Shown: one piece after another, positions 1 to 11,347 of the stretch
How positions within the stretch are numbered: the stretch's first letter is position 1
Layout: each line of letters begins with the position of its first letter
Source: Buxus sempervirens
Taxonomy: Eukaryota > Streptophyta > Magnoliopsida > Buxales > Buxaceae
DNA length: 64,000 nt
Assembly: GCA_947561395.2 (NCBI GenBank)
Contig: OX387184.1
Location: forward strand, 29,502,766 to 29,566,765
Direction: 5' to 3'
Position numbers and translations under genes: made by a program
The notes under the pieces: model-generated
Told to the model about the DNA's origin: nothing
The model's input: only the letters and a program-made list of their open reading frames with translations
Database searches by the model: none

Positions 1-196
1 CTAATATCACAAAAATCATGAAAACAGTACTGTAGGTGCAAAGATGTGAAAATTCTTAATTTTAGGAGAAAAAAGTGGGGATCTAATGCTATAAACATCA
101 TGGATTCATAGGATTCCTCCAGATTCAAAATAAAATCATTAAAACATTAGCAGGATATCCAAAATGGCCACATCTCACAGATTATAGCAGATGGGG

Positions 197-490
197 GTCT
201 ACCCTACGGATCCACCTATTCTCTTTTCCCCTAGCTCTCTCTTCACGTTTTACAGCTAGAGAGGATTCTTGAGGTACTTAGAAACAAGTTTGGGTATACA
301 AACACAATCAAAGGCCTTATTCTAAAAGAAAGGAGAAAAACAGATTATGGGGTTCTATTCTAGGGATCCACCTATTCTCTTTTCCCCTAGCTCTCTCTTC
401 ACGTTTTATGGCTAGAGAGGATTCTTGAGGTACTTGGAGACAGGTTTAGAAATACAAGTATAAGAAAGCCTTATTCTACAGCAATGGAGA
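197..490. repeat. Two-copy tandem repeat, about 162-bp period
   Basis: A block starting GGATCCACCTATTCTC and running through CTAGAGAGGATTCTTGAGG occurs at about 199-330 and again at about 363-490. The first ~80 bases are nearly identical and the rest is looser. It lies upstream of the TATA-like box in the U3-like part of this LTR, so promoter-proximal duplication is possible; that role is inference. Confidence 0.75.
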
Positions 491-640
491 AGATCCTATT
501 ATCTCTAGAATTGAGGACAGAAAATAAAAGGCAAAAGGGACTTACCTGGATTGAGCAAGCAAAGTAGCAGGGATTCCTCTCTTCACTCTGAGCTCCTTAG
601 ACTTCAAATTTTCGTGGCCCTTTGCTTAAGGATCTCACCT

Positions 641-650
641 CTATTTATAG
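641..650 (+). promoter_or_regulatory. TATA-like box of the partial LTR
   Basis: CTATTTATAG followed by GCAAA matches the equivalent site at 28083-28092 in LTR A copy 1. Its conservation in two copies, just upstream of the hairpin cluster, supports it as the LTR promoter core. The start of transcription is not determined. Confidence 0.5.
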
Positions 651-1056
651 GCAAACCCAGGGGTAAGGCTGGTCCAGAGGGATATACCATGATCCACCAG
701 ATTTGATTGAAAATAAGGATAATGCCCATCCATGACCAACAAGGATAATTCGAATAATTAAATAAATAAATTCGATCACCTAGAGAGATATTTGGATGTA
801 GATAAGGCTCAGAAATCGAGCAAAGATAAAATTCGCACAAATCTCTTGCGCCCGTATATACATTACGGGCAAGTGGTGCTCGCATTCTCAATACGGGCGC
901 GGCATGCCCGTATAACAATTTCGGGCGCGACCAGCCCGCAGATACAATGCGGGCAATGCTTAAATGATTAAATTTTATGCATTTTGACCTGTTTAAATCC
1001 CAATTACATGTTTTCAATTATTTTCTCATTTTGTAGTGCAGTTTGCGGTGTCTACA

Positions 1057-3372
1057 ATGAGTATCATTTACTGTTTATAAAGGATTTCTTTCAAAAATTC
1101 CCTCAAAAGACTTGTAAAAAATTTGTTTATTATCATCTTTTAATGAGGTTAAGAATTCCTTTAAGGACATATTTGGAAAAAGCATTTGTGAACTAATAAA
1201 ATGACACTTATTCTCAATTATTTTAAAAAAGTATCAATAATTTTCAATTACCAAGAATTAGGTGATTGAATCTAGGTTATTTTTAAAATGTACCACTACA
1301 ATGCAAATTTTTCAATTTTTTTTTCTAAAACATTTGAATTTTGATGTAATTGAAGTTATTCTAACTTATTGTTTGCTCCTCCTAAGCTAATTTTTTGGCT
1401 TCGCCCCTTAATTTCTCTGAAAAGTTTGTAAAATCACAAAAATAGTAGGAACTTGACCATTTTATCCTTTATTAACTTTAATTTAAAGCAAAAAAAAAAA
1501 AAGTCTTAAATTGATTAATATTATCTTTAAACCATTTAAAATTCATTTTTTTATATTAATCACAAAATATTAAGCTACTTGTACTTAAAGAAGGGTGGAT
1601 TTATCAAAAAAATTCAAACTTTTAATAGCATTTGTACAAAACAGAGAGACATGCAATAAACAATAAAAGTAGATAGGAGGTTGGTGTCAATTCAAAAACC
1701 TCAGAGAAGAGATATTTATAGTTGTCAAAAACTAGAAGTGAAGTATGTGCTTTCCTTTTTTCTTTTTCTCTTTTTTTTTCATTTTTGTTTTTGTTTTTGT
1801 TCTTTTTTTTTTTTTTTTTAATGCAGGTTCACAAATGACCCATTACAAAAGAGTAAATAAATGACCCTGCTTCTAAAAGTCACTCAAATTTATTTATTTA
1901 TTTATTTTTACAAAAAGGCTTCATGGCTAAGGGTTCACTTGTGACCTATCTCCAAAAGTCTAATTTTTTTTAATGTGTTATTATAAATGACCTATTATTC
2001 TGAATTCACGAATGACCATAACACAAAGCCCTTTCTTTTTTGTCCGTTTTTAGTTTTTTTCCTCTCTGAACGCGAGTTGACAAATGAGCATGTATTATCT
2101 ACACCTAATTTCTCATAGACCATTGCACCCATTCATAGTGATTGGTGCATTCAATCATTTCAAGTAAGAGAAATGATTTTTTTTCTTTAAGTTGGTTGGA
2201 CCAATCACAAATGGTTGGTGCACTATAAATTGGGTGCAGACGCTTTTTGTTCATCATTTAAGGACATAGTGTGGGTTTAAGAATGGCTCATCATAATGCT
2301 AAAAATACTTCCATATGAGGGTCCATGAATGACCCATCCCAAAGGGAAGACTTTATTGAGAGGTGACTAAGCTTAATTAACCTTGCTTAAGTTTAATTGG
2401 TGCTTTAGTAAATTAATTACTTTGATAAGTGTTTTTTAATGGCTAAAAATGTAAACTTGAAGGTAATTAGAGGTTGTGATTAATCATTTCTTTGTAGAAC
2501 CTTGAGCTCAGCCTTCTTCTTCTTCCTCTTTATATTTTCTCCTTCTTGCTTGTGAGCTCCTGTTCAAGGTGTTTGATTTGGCGGTTTCTATCCTGTTGAA
2601 GTAAGCACACCTTTTTCCTTTTTGTGCAAATGGCATGTTTTGGCTTAATTTCTCTTTCATGCACGGGATTATTTCTAAATCCTGGTTCGTCTTGTTTCAA
2701 ATTCAGATTTTAACTTTTAAAATATATACATGTGTGTGATGGAGTAAATTAAACTTCAGTATAATTCATTTGTTTTGTGTTGGCTTTAGTATTTAATCCT
2801 GTCCCAGAACATCTGCCGGGTTCTTTAGTTTAGTGGGCCTGCGACAGCGGGCTATCAGTGCCTTGATTGTCCCCTCCTTGAACATTCATCAATCCAAAGC
2901 AAGATTGAACTGGTTCATCAGCCTCCATTGACCAAAGAACAAGTGGCTCAACCATTTGGGCCACTTGGTAAGTCCCAATAAAGGCCAACACAGGCCTTGC
3001 TTCTCCACTTATTAGCCCATGCCAAAGGCAGGCCTGAGGGCCTGCTGAAAAATCATTTTCTAGAAATTTACCCAGCTGGAAAAAAAAGTTCATAATTAGG
3101 GTTGGATTGGACCGTGTCTCCAACACGACTCAAGTTGAAAGGCATGATGGGATCACCCTCCTTTTGACCTTGGGCATTGGCCTAGAGATTGGTGGAGAGT
3201 GAGTCCTCTAACTGGGCCACCTCAGCCGACCCATACATTTCGACTTGACTCAATTAATGCAAAGCCAACTTAAAATTAGGACTAAACAGACTAAGCCAGA
3301 GATTCAACAGGCATGAGCTAGCCAATAAAAAATAGGGCCAAACTGTACGAGAGCATGGTTAAAGCCAAAATT
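1057..3372. other. Unassigned flank left of the LINE
   Basis: AT-rich sequence with homopolymer runs (A-rich at about 1491-1502, T-rich at about 1740-1820) and no recognisable gene. Open frames here are short and resemble nothing known to me. The part from about 2800 to 3372 is rich in 'gggcca/ttggcc' words and continues after the LINE at 63150, so it is probably an older repeat into which the LINE inserted. No boundary was found. Confidence 0.4.
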
Positions 3373-3389
3373 AGGCCAAACCATATTTC
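3373..3389. repeat. Left target-site duplication of the LINE (17 bp)
   Basis: AGGCCAAACCATATTTC is repeated exactly at 63133-63149, directly after the A-rich LINE 3' end. Length and position are typical for target-primed reverse transcription. The two copies are nearly 60 kb apart and define the LINE as the outermost element. Confidence 0.85.
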
Positions 3390-3963
3390 GGGGGTTGGAA
3401 GAAAAAGAGCGGGAGAGAGAGAGATGGAATACAGGAAACAAAGTAGCAAGAGAAGAGTGAATCGTATGCAAGGGTGGAAGCAGAGCGATCCGCCATGGTG
3501 GAGGAAAGTATGCTGCCAGATTATATTGCTGGCATTCATAGGTGGTTCGTGTGTGAAGTTAACCGAGTATTTGTGTGGTGTCTTATCACAATGGCGGAGT
3601 GTGAAAGAAGAAGCAGAAAGCAAGGCTCCAAGAAAGCAACCATCACAAGAATGGTACAAGAGGAAAAAGACCCAATGCAAATAAAAGATACCGCAAAGGA
3701 TGTGATAGAGAATCAACAATTTAAGGATGTGAGGATGAAAAAGGGAATGAATAGCAGTGGGAGCGTTGAAGAAAAACAAAAAACTGAAGGAAGTTGCTGA
3801 AAAGAAAACACAAGAGACTCCATGAGACAATTGGAAGATGGTTGAAGGAAAAAGGGATGAGAGGAATGAATCAAAGGAAGATAACAGAAAAACAAATAAA
3901 AAAGTGGTGTGCGTGGGTCTCTTAGAGGAAGAAGTCAGCGGAAAAATGGATGGTCAACAAATT
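3390..3963 (+). pseudogene. LINE 5' segment: 5'UTR and start of ORF1
   Basis: The segment begins with a purine-rich leader (GA repeats near 3408-3424). A possible ORF1 start is ATG 3838, which opens a lysine- and glutamate-rich stretch (MVEGKRDERNES...) running to the TRIM insertion at about 3963. The real start is uncertain because other open frames at 3355-3800 overlap. It joins the piece starting at 7800 once the TRIM is removed. Confidence 0.5.
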
Positions 3964-5514
3964 TGTAACGACCCAACCGAGCGAGGTATTGTCTGCTTTG
4001 GGCCTAAGTTCGCAAGGTTTTGTCCCTAAAAAGTGTCTCGTTAGGTCAAGTAGTCTCCCTGACTCTTATACCTTACCGGGCTGTAATAATCTAAAATTTT
4101 GAATATAATAATATAATTAATTAAATCTAAAAATATTTTTGAAATAAAGATTTATTCTAAATATTTGGAGGAATAATATTATAGCCCAAAATTATATTGA
4201 TAATTAAATAAATGAATAATAATGATTTTGAATAATTGGAATTAAAATAGTAACTTTAATTAATTGGAAGAATAATGTAAATTTGGGAACTTAGGGAAGT
4301 AAAATAATAATTCAACTTCATATTACAGAAATAAACAATAAGAAGATAAAATTTGAATTTAGAAGAAATTCCATAATTAAAAAGGGTTTAAATAAATAAA
4401 AGAGTATTTTGGTAATTTTCTAATGAATTAATTAATAAATTGTATAATGGAATAATTATTAGACTTAAAAACTTAATTAGACATAACTTCAATTTAATTT
4501 GAATTTAAATCGCATGATTTATGGCTTAATAGGTGAGAAAAGGACCTATTTGTAATTGTAATTAATTAGGGGCCTTAAATTTGGAAATAAGAGGGATTTT
4601 AGTAACATTTAAAAATAGGAATATAAATTAGCACAAAAATTGATTAAAATAAAAGTTTAATTTATAGAGGATTTAGGAGAAAAAAATTGGAAGGAGAGTT
4701 GAGGTGAAATAGGAAAGTAAGATTAGTAGAAAGGTTTCTAATTAAACAAGGAGTCTTATTTGGGTGTAAATATAAAAGAGAAAGATAAAATAATTTAGGG
4801 TTTCTGGTTGATCCCTACGGCTGGAAGAAGTAGGAGAGAGCTCTTTGATGTGGAAGAGATGAAGGAAAAGAGAGAAAAAATATAACCTAGAGAGAGAGAG
4901 AGAGAACATGAGAGACTTTAAGGAAGAAGAAACTGTTGCAGAAATCCTCCGACCTACTGCAATCAAAACGCGATATAGAGACGATGGACCATTGGATCAA
5001 GCTCAAATTTGGAGGAGGTGTACCTGACATGTAGGTCTTAAATCTGAACGGTGGAGATGGAGTTTGAAGATCTCTATACTGGTGTGAAATCAGCAAAACG
5101 TGGCTGCATTGGGTTATTCTCGAAAAGATAGAATTTTGCTTTCTAAAGGTAAATACTAAGTAGCAACCCTTTTTCTTGGCAAACTTGCAAGATTTATGTT
5201 TATACGCAAAACATGATGTTCCTTAGATTTTCAGAGATTTAGAAGCATGTTTGAGATGTTTTTGGTGAGTTGGTTGAGGTTTAAAGCATTGAAATATAAA
5301 TATTGTTCTTCTCATTTACTTTTCTATTTACTATGATTTTTTGATGAAAATCATGATTTTAATGAGAAGATTGTTAGTAATTGTTTTCTGATGATTTATT
5401 ATGCGTAGAGAATGACTTTAGATGTGTTAGAAGTGATCTTTGAATGATGGAAATAAGTTTTAGAAAAAGAAATAGAAAATTCGAAATTTTGTCGAAAAAC
5501 CCAAATTTTGTGTT

Positions 5515-5830
5515 TTTGGGCGAGCGCCCAAATCAACGTTCAAACGCCTTATCAGGCGCTAGTTATATGTTGAATATGTGGTTCGAACACCATATTAGGT
5601 GCCCCACATATGTTTATTTTTGTAAGAACTAGAACCCAATAGTGATTTGTTTGGACGCCCAAGCCATCATTTGAATGCTCAATCGAACATTGGTTGTGAA
5701 CAGGATTTCTAATTAATGCCCAATACATCATTTGAATGCTAAATTGAGCATCTGAATGAGCGATATTAAAAAATTGGATTTTAAGAGAGCGCCCAATACG
5801 TGACTTGAACACCGTATTGAGTGTCCAACC
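5515..5830. repeat. GCGCCCAA / GGCGCTAG motif domain in LTR C
   Basis: Short degenerate motifs (gcgcccaa, aacgcc, gagcgccc, ggcgctag) recur about every 30-60 bases. Comparable gcgctcg/cgctcgag clusters occur at about 31670-31910, 53430-53600 and 60095-60265 in the related LTR B-type pieces. Confidence 0.5.
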
Positions 5831-6179
5831 TAGATTTTCTCGTTTGAGGTTTTGACCTAGTTTTTGAATATAAAATGATTTTTGAGCAAATCCAACACAT
5901 ATACAAATAAGATTTGGATATTTAGAAGTGGTTTTCTATGGCCAAATAATTTTATAAAAATTATACAAGATTTTGGGTACGTTCTACTGAAAAAACTCAT
6001 ATTTTGGTTCCAAGAGGGAATTTGGCTTTAGATTTAATTTATTAGTGAATTGGTTGGTTTCAACAATTGTAAAAGGATGTTTTAAAGATGATTTAAGTTC
6101 TGGAACAGTAAGAAAGTATTTTTCTACAGATTTGGGTAGATTGAGTCTAATTCTTGGATTTTAACAGTTTTTAAGTAAC

Positions 6180-6745
6180 ATTGGTTTTCTCCATGAGGGA
6201 GATAAATTTACTTATTATTTTTCTCCATGATGGAGTATAATTGGCCTTGAGGGCAGCAACTAAAATTTTATCTCCATGAGGGAGATATTTCTGCCACGAG
6301 GGCAATGTGTATGTTATAATCTCCATGAGGGAGTGGTTTTGCCAAGAGGTCACTATTGACATTGAATTGGCCATGGGGGCCATGTTTATTGATTTATTAC
6401 CATGAGGGCTATGATTATTGATTTATTTGCCATGAGGGTACCGTATTACACTACAGTATATTATACATTGATTTGGTCATGAGGACCATATGTATTAGTT
6501 TTGTTTAACTTGTGTCTTAGTGGGCATAGTTTGTTATGGATCCATAGTTTAGCTAGTAGTAAAATCTGTTTATTTTTGTTTGGGTTAAGTCTAGTTCCTT
6601 TATGCATTTCCTCCATGATATAGAGGCCTTCCATGAAGGATGGGCTGCAACAATTTCCACTTCCACTATAAGGGTGAGGTCTACTATATTTCCACCATGA
6701 GGGTGATGTCTCTTACATTTCCACCATGAGGATGATGACATTGAT
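6180..6745. repeat. Degenerate tandem array with CCATGAGGG core in LTR C
   Basis: CCATGAGGG-type words (tctccatgaggga, gccatgagggc, ccaccatgagggtga) recur more than ten times at spacings of about 25-45 bases. The array has the same relative place as unrelated arrays in the LTR B-like pieces at 51725-52675 and 59240-59660. Confidence 0.7.
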
Positions 6746-7799
6746 ACGGCCGGATATGTTGCAATTTGTTCATAGACTGGATTTATTGGGACTAGGTCTT
6801 GACCTCTCAAAGTAGCCATATTTCATGAGTCCAGTGAAGTCACAACTATTTGACTTGGATTGATTGTATGGTTTGGATTTGAGTTATTTTGGAAAATATT
6901 CATTAAATGATTATTGGTTATAGATTGTGATTAGACGGATTTATCGTTGAATTGCTATACCTTATGAAAAGTATTTTGTTACCAACATGTGCACTGTTTT
7001 TATTCATGCATGTTGCTACTTACTAGGATTTTATATCTCATCCTGTGTTTTTAATGTTTTGTTTTTAGATATACTTGGAGAGGACGAACATTGGGGATCT
7101 TGAGGGTATAGCTGTTGGTTTAGAATAATGCCTTGTATCTTGTAGAATTACTATTCTTGTATAATTTTTGGCTATTTGTTTAAGTTGACTTTTAGTTTAA
7201 ATCGAAGATTGTCATTATAAGAGTGAGTTGAGAGTTGTTAGTTGCATTTTTATATTCAAATCTGATGTATATACAATTGAGAATTATTTGTAATTCTTCC
7301 ACTATTATTTGAAATACAAATTGTTTAAATTTTGGCGTACTCCGATATGCAAGTATTGATTAATTATGGATTTTTATTTGGTTTTGGATCACAGAGTTAG
7401 CACTTCGGGTTTGGATTATTCATGAGGAATGTATCTAGATTCGGGGTGCTACACGGGCTTTCATCCATTTCCAATGTGGGATCTGGATGTTGCAATCCCC
7501 TTCTTAGGATTGCACGTCCCTATGCAGTGACCACCTAGAGGCCTGCTAGCCCATCATGGGCCCCACCCTCATCGGTCTAGCCGGGCAATGCCAAGACTTA
7601 TACTAGCTATGGACTACTGGACCTGGTTCAAGTTCTCATACCATTTATAACAACTCAATTTAGTGAAGTATTGTCCGCTTTGGGCCTAAGCCCGCACGAT
7701 TTTGTCTCTAAAAGGCGCCGCGTTAGGTTAAGCGTTCTTCCTAACTCTTATACCTTACCAGGCTTTCATCCGTTTCTAATGTGGGATCGATATGTCACA

Positions 7800-8119
7800 A
7801 ATGGAGCTTAAATAGATGGATGCACAGGAAATAGAAGTGTTGGTAGAACTTGACTAAGAAGACACAAAGGAGGTGCTCAAAGAAAACAAGTTATGGCTTA
7901 TCGATAAACTGTGGTGAACCACAGTTTCTATGAACTTTCTTACTTCAAAGTTGAGCTTCATTTAAGCACTAGTGGCGGCATTGATTAAATTTGTTGTAAT
8001 GGGAAATGGTTTCTACACCATTAAGTTCTCCAAAGAAGAAGATTTTAACAAAGTAAAAGACGGAGTGTCATGGATGGTGGGAGGTAAGTATTTCATTATC
8101 TAAGAGTGGGAAGAACATT
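7800..8119 (+). pseudogene. LINE ORF1 segment with DUF4283-like RNA-binding domain
   Basis: Around 7975-8115 the reading GNGFYTIKFSKEEDFNKV followed by WMVGGKYFII matches the DUF4283 domain of plant L1 ORF1 proteins, which bind LINE RNA. Stop codons interrupt the segment, including TAA just before EWEEH. The CACTA element inserted right after EWEEH; on the far side FHPYD resumes in the same frame once one ATT is removed. This segment therefore continues at 18594. Confidence 0.75.
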
Positions 8120-8132
8120 CACTACAAAAAAA

Positions 8133-8790
8133 CGGGGCTTTAGCGGCGGGTTTTTTGCAGCGGTAACCTATTACCGCCGCTAAAAGCCCATAAATACATT
8201 TAAGCGGCGGGGGACTGTATACCGCCGTGGAATTTAGTCTTTAGCGGCGGTATATTTCTACCGCCGCTAAAAAGCATGGTGGCAACACGAATTGTCGCGC
8301 GAATGTTTGGCGCGTCTTTGTACCGGCGGTAGAGCCGCCGGTAATATTGATACCTACCGCCGCGGACAATAATATTTGTTATGTTTTTCGTAAGTATAAT
8401 TAATATTTTGAGCGGCGGTAATTACCGCCGCTAAAACACTTTATAACGGCGGGAATTAGTTCCCGCCGTTAAAGATTATATTACGATCGGGGCGACGTTG
8501 CCTTTTAGCGGCGGTAACTTATTACCGCCGCCAAAAGGTCATAAATCCGTCACGCGATTTGGGTTTTAGCGGCGGTAACTTATTACCGCCGCTAAAAGGT
8601 CATAAATCCGTCACGCGATTTGGGTTTTAGCGGCGGTAACTTATGACCGCCGCTACAAGGTCATAAATCCATCACGCGTTTTGGGTTTTAGCGGCGGTAA
8701 CTTATTACCGCCGCTAAAAGGTCATAATACCATCGCGCGATCTGGCTTTTAGCGGCGGTAATAAGTTACCGCCGCTAAAAGGGATTAAAT
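8133..8790. repeat. Left subterminal palindromic repeats of the CACTA element
   Basis: About 20 copies of a GCGGCGGTAA / TTACCGCCGC unit in both orientations, many paired as inverted repeats that can form hairpins, often ending CTAAAA. From 8505 to 8745 the spacing becomes regular (about 66 bp) with a shared spacer (aaggtcataaatcc.tcacgcg). These are probable sites for the TNP1-like DNA-binding protein; binding is inference from the family. Confidence 0.85.
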
Positions 8791-8805
8791 CCCCAAATCG
8801 CGCGA

Positions 8806-9130
8806 ATGGGGTTTTCTTCTCTGCGCGAAATTGCTGCTCGCTACTCGCCGTCGCCGACGCCGACCTTCCTGCCGTCGCCAACCTTCCTACCGGTGAAGTT
8901 CGTCTTCTCGGTCGCCAAGCCGCCGCCGGCCATCGTCTGCGCGAATTTGCTGCTCGCTGCTCGCTGCTCACCGTCGCCGACGCCGACCTTCCTGCCGTCG
9001 CCGACCTTCCTGCCGTCGACGTTCGTCTTCTCGGTCGCCAAGCCGCCGCCGGCCATCGTCTCCGTCGCCGTTCGTGTTCTCCGTCGCCAAGCGCCGCCGG
9101 CCATCTTCGCCATTCAACAAGTAAGTTGTC
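8806..9130 (+). promoter_or_regulatory. CpG-rich leader of the CACTA transcripts with an internal duplication
   Basis: A GC- and CpG-rich block in an otherwise AT-rich element. An approximately 117-bp unit (ccgtcgccgacgccgacc ... gccgccggccatcgtc) occurs at about 8848 and again at about 8968. It ends with CAACAA followed by a splice-donor-like GTAAGT at 9121. Position between the subterminal repeats and the transposase suggests promoter and 5' untranslated exon. Open frames exist on both strands through the block but look like composition effects. Confidence 0.5.
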
Positions 9131-10424
9131 GCCCTTCGCCGTTTGCTTCAGTGGATTTAACAATGTTGTTATTGAGTGGTCACTTTTTGCAATGTAATGG
9201 TTAGACTGATCTGAACATTTCGCATATGATGAGCTGCGATTTTTGAGATGAGCTTTCTTTTGATTTTTGAGATGAGCTGCATCTGCTGAACCATGATGAG
9301 CTCTTGTGTGCCTGACATTAGCATTTTGCTACAAAATGCTAGGGCTCTCTAACTTGGACACAATTTCACAATGAGATTAACACATAAGATTGAAAGGATT
9401 CAGTTTGGGGGAGGGATAGCAAAGAAGAATCATTTACTCAATTGTGAAAAAGATGCCATGAAAAAGATTAACTGAAGATATAGTTTTGACAGATTGAGAT
9501 GATGGAATAAAATTCATGTTGTCGATCCTAACCAGTTGGGATAAGACATTCTGTGTTATCATTTTTTTTTCTTTTAATATTTATCTTTTTCTTAAAAACA
9601 CTAATATATCTTTAAACACTGATGGTGACAGACAGTTTCCCCAACACAGAATACTGTGTTCATGACTTTGTCTTCAGAGCACATTTTCTTTCTTATGGGC
9701 TAAACTTTGGAATCCATTTCATTCTTCCATTGAAGTGTCTCCAGTTTCCTTTCCAATCAAGTTATGACAAATACCATGAAGAGCATAGAAAGGTTTCTGG
9801 ATACAATACAATTTTTCTAGCAATTACTTAACTAGTTAATTCGAGAAAATTCTGTTGTTATTCGAAAGGCTACTAGTCACATAAATCTTGCTTTTGTTAT
9901 AATTCATTATACTACATCGTAAAAGAAGAAAAACAACATGGAAAGTGGAAAATAAATATCAGAAAGGGAAAAAATAACTTATTACAAAATAATGATGCCA
10001 TGCAACTAAAAAGAAAAGTTCCTATCCTCAAATTAACTTCCAGTTTGATAAAAGAACAAGAAAGCAAAAGATCTTGTCTTGTCTTGATATTCAGTTATAA
10101 TTTGACCTGTACATACCTAGAAACCACAGCTCTAATGCTAGTCAGAAACATTAAGAACTAACAGTTTTTTCCATTTTTTTGGTATTCATTTTGCCTTCTT
10201 GATATTCATTGGCTTGCAATACATTGCTTTTGCTAGAAAGCCAGTTTGCTAGCTAGTTAAAGTTCAATGGCTTATAATGTTTTTGTTTCCACTTGTTTTA
10301 GAGTCTTATAGCTCAAATCTGTAAAATTTAGGCTAATATGCCTCCATATACTTTAATTAATTTGTTAGATCAATATAACATGTGGATGCTCTTTTTGGAT
10401 TGTATATGAATGCAATATTTCGAC

Positions 10425-10560
10425 TCTTCTTTTCTTTCCAGGTTAAATCATTATTATTTTAGACCAATTTGGTCTGGACAAATGTCTATTTTTAGGGGAG
10501 ATGCTGCCGAAATTTTTAGGGGAGATAAATAGTGGTTAAACCATTATTTATCTCTTTAAA
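10425..10560. repeat. CACTA internal repeat, copy 1
   Basis: Contains TTTTAGACCAATTTGGTCTGG (an AGACCAATTTGGTCT palindrome), AGGGGAGATGCTGCC, and a second inverted repeat, GAGATAAATAGTGGT / ACCATTATTTATCTC. The same block occurs at about 11210-11347 and, shortened, at about 16835-16970. Confidence 0.8.
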
Positions 10561-11209
10561 TTAAAAAATAAAATTTTAGTGGGGGCAATTGCCCCCTCTA
10601 GCTCTAAGGTGGTTCCGCCACTGGATACTTATAGCACCAGAAATGTGTTTGATTTTCTAATGAAGGTGTTAGGGTTGTAGACTCTTTAAGGGGGAAAACG
10701 GCATTGTAAGGAAAATATCATGCATGAGAAAAACTGGTCGAATTTGAAATACTTGGGAGTCTGGTATATTGGAAATACTAATATTTTTAGGCTTTGTACA
10801 GTTGATCCAACCTTAATAGTGGATACCTCGTCTACATATTAAAGGGCTCTCATGCAAATGGAAATACTGAATATCCTTTTATGTTTGAGGTTAAAAGCCT
10901 CAACATTATCAACCATAATACTTTATTGGAGACTCAGTTGTGGTATGTTTCCTGGCCATTTATTGTTCCTAGCTTGACCATATTGCGGAAGCTTCTATGT
11001 TCAGTCCACTGTGATTGATTTTGGTGTCAATAATTCTTGATTTCTTTCCCTCTTCCTTAGAGTCAATAAAATTTTGTAATTCTTAAAATTCTGAGCATAC
11101 CATTGACTTATGTCATTGTCTAGATATTAAATATTCATTCTATACTGAGTGCCAATGACTATAGTTTGAATGCTATTTTTGGATATGCATGTGGATATGG
11201 ATGTGAAAG

Positions 11210-11347
11210 CTTCGACTCTTCTTTTCTTTACAGGTTAAACCATTATTATTTTAGACCAATTTGGTCTGGACAACCCTCTATTTTTAGGGGAGATGCTGCC
11301 AAAATTTTTAGGGGAGATAAATAATGGTTAAACCATTATTTATCTCT
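11210..11347. repeat. CACTA internal repeat, copy 2
   Basis: Near-identical to copy 1 from CGACTCTTCTTTTCTTT through the inverted repeat GATAAATAATGGT / ACCATTATTTATC. Here too the block follows a pyrimidine tract ending in ACAG. Confidence 0.8.

Larger units (their letters stand above)
1..1056 (+). mobile_element. 3' part of an LTR A-like long terminal repeat, cut by the window edge
   Basis: The segment ends in GGTGTCTACA at 1056, like the ends of the complete LTR A copies further on (GGTGCTAACA, GGTGCTTACA). It has a TATA-like CTATTTATAG at 641-650 followed by GCAAA, the same arrangement as at 28083-28097 in LTR A copy 1, and then a cluster of CCCGTA..TACGGG-type inverted repeats at 849-957, again as in copy 1. 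The 5' end and one target duplication are outside the window, so whether it is a solo LTR or part of a full element cannot be told. No coding sequence was recognised. Confidence 0.5.
4082..7453 (+). mobile_element. Solo LTR C, 3372 bp, TSD CGGGC
   Basis: It begins TGTAATAATC and ends GGGTGCTACA, with CGGGC at 4077-4081 and 7454-7458. The empty site is visible in the other TRIM LTR (ACCTTACCAGGCTTTCATCC at about 7750), confirming the breakpoints. No coding sequence is recognised and there is no second LTR, so it is a solo LTR or a non-coding element. Its 3' part (about 7010-7110) resembles, in reverse complement, parts of the LTR B-like pieces at 51480 and 59040, so it belongs to the same superfamily. 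It carries a GCGCCC/GAGCG-rich domain and a tandem array. Confidence 0.85.
3964..7799 (-). mobile_element. TRIM element with two 154-bp LTRs, interrupted by LTR C
   Basis: On the minus strand the order is: 5' LTR 7799-7646 (154 bp), two bases, a primer-binding-site-like TGGTATGAGAAC at 7643-7632 resembling the initiator-tRNA-Met PBS, a 151-bp internal region, a purine tract AAGAAGGGGA at about 7505-7496, then the 3' LTR 7494-7459 plus 4081-3964 (36+118 = 154 bp). The 3' LTR is split by LTR C. With LTR C removed the TRIM is 459 bp. It has no coding capacity, as expected of TRIMs. The target duplication is imperfect: CAAAT overlaps both ends with a one- to two-base register problem. Confidence 0.8.

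Noticed and set aside
604..1017. 137-codon minus-strand frame in the partial LTR
   Set aside because: Runs through hairpin repeats and the TATA region; no domain, composition artefact.
2460..2640. Possible host gene promoter and leader (pyrimidine-rich, TATA-like)
   Set aside because: No downstream coding sequence could be recognised, so a host gene is not supported.
3318..3830. 170-codon minus-strand frame opposite the LINE leader
   Set aside because: Its F/L/S-rich translation is the complement of the purine-rich LINE 5' region; no domain.
8714..9204. Long open frames on both strands in the GC-rich CACTA leader
   Set aside because: They overlap on three frames, consist of P/S/R-rich low complexity, and follow the tandem duplication; no conserved domain.
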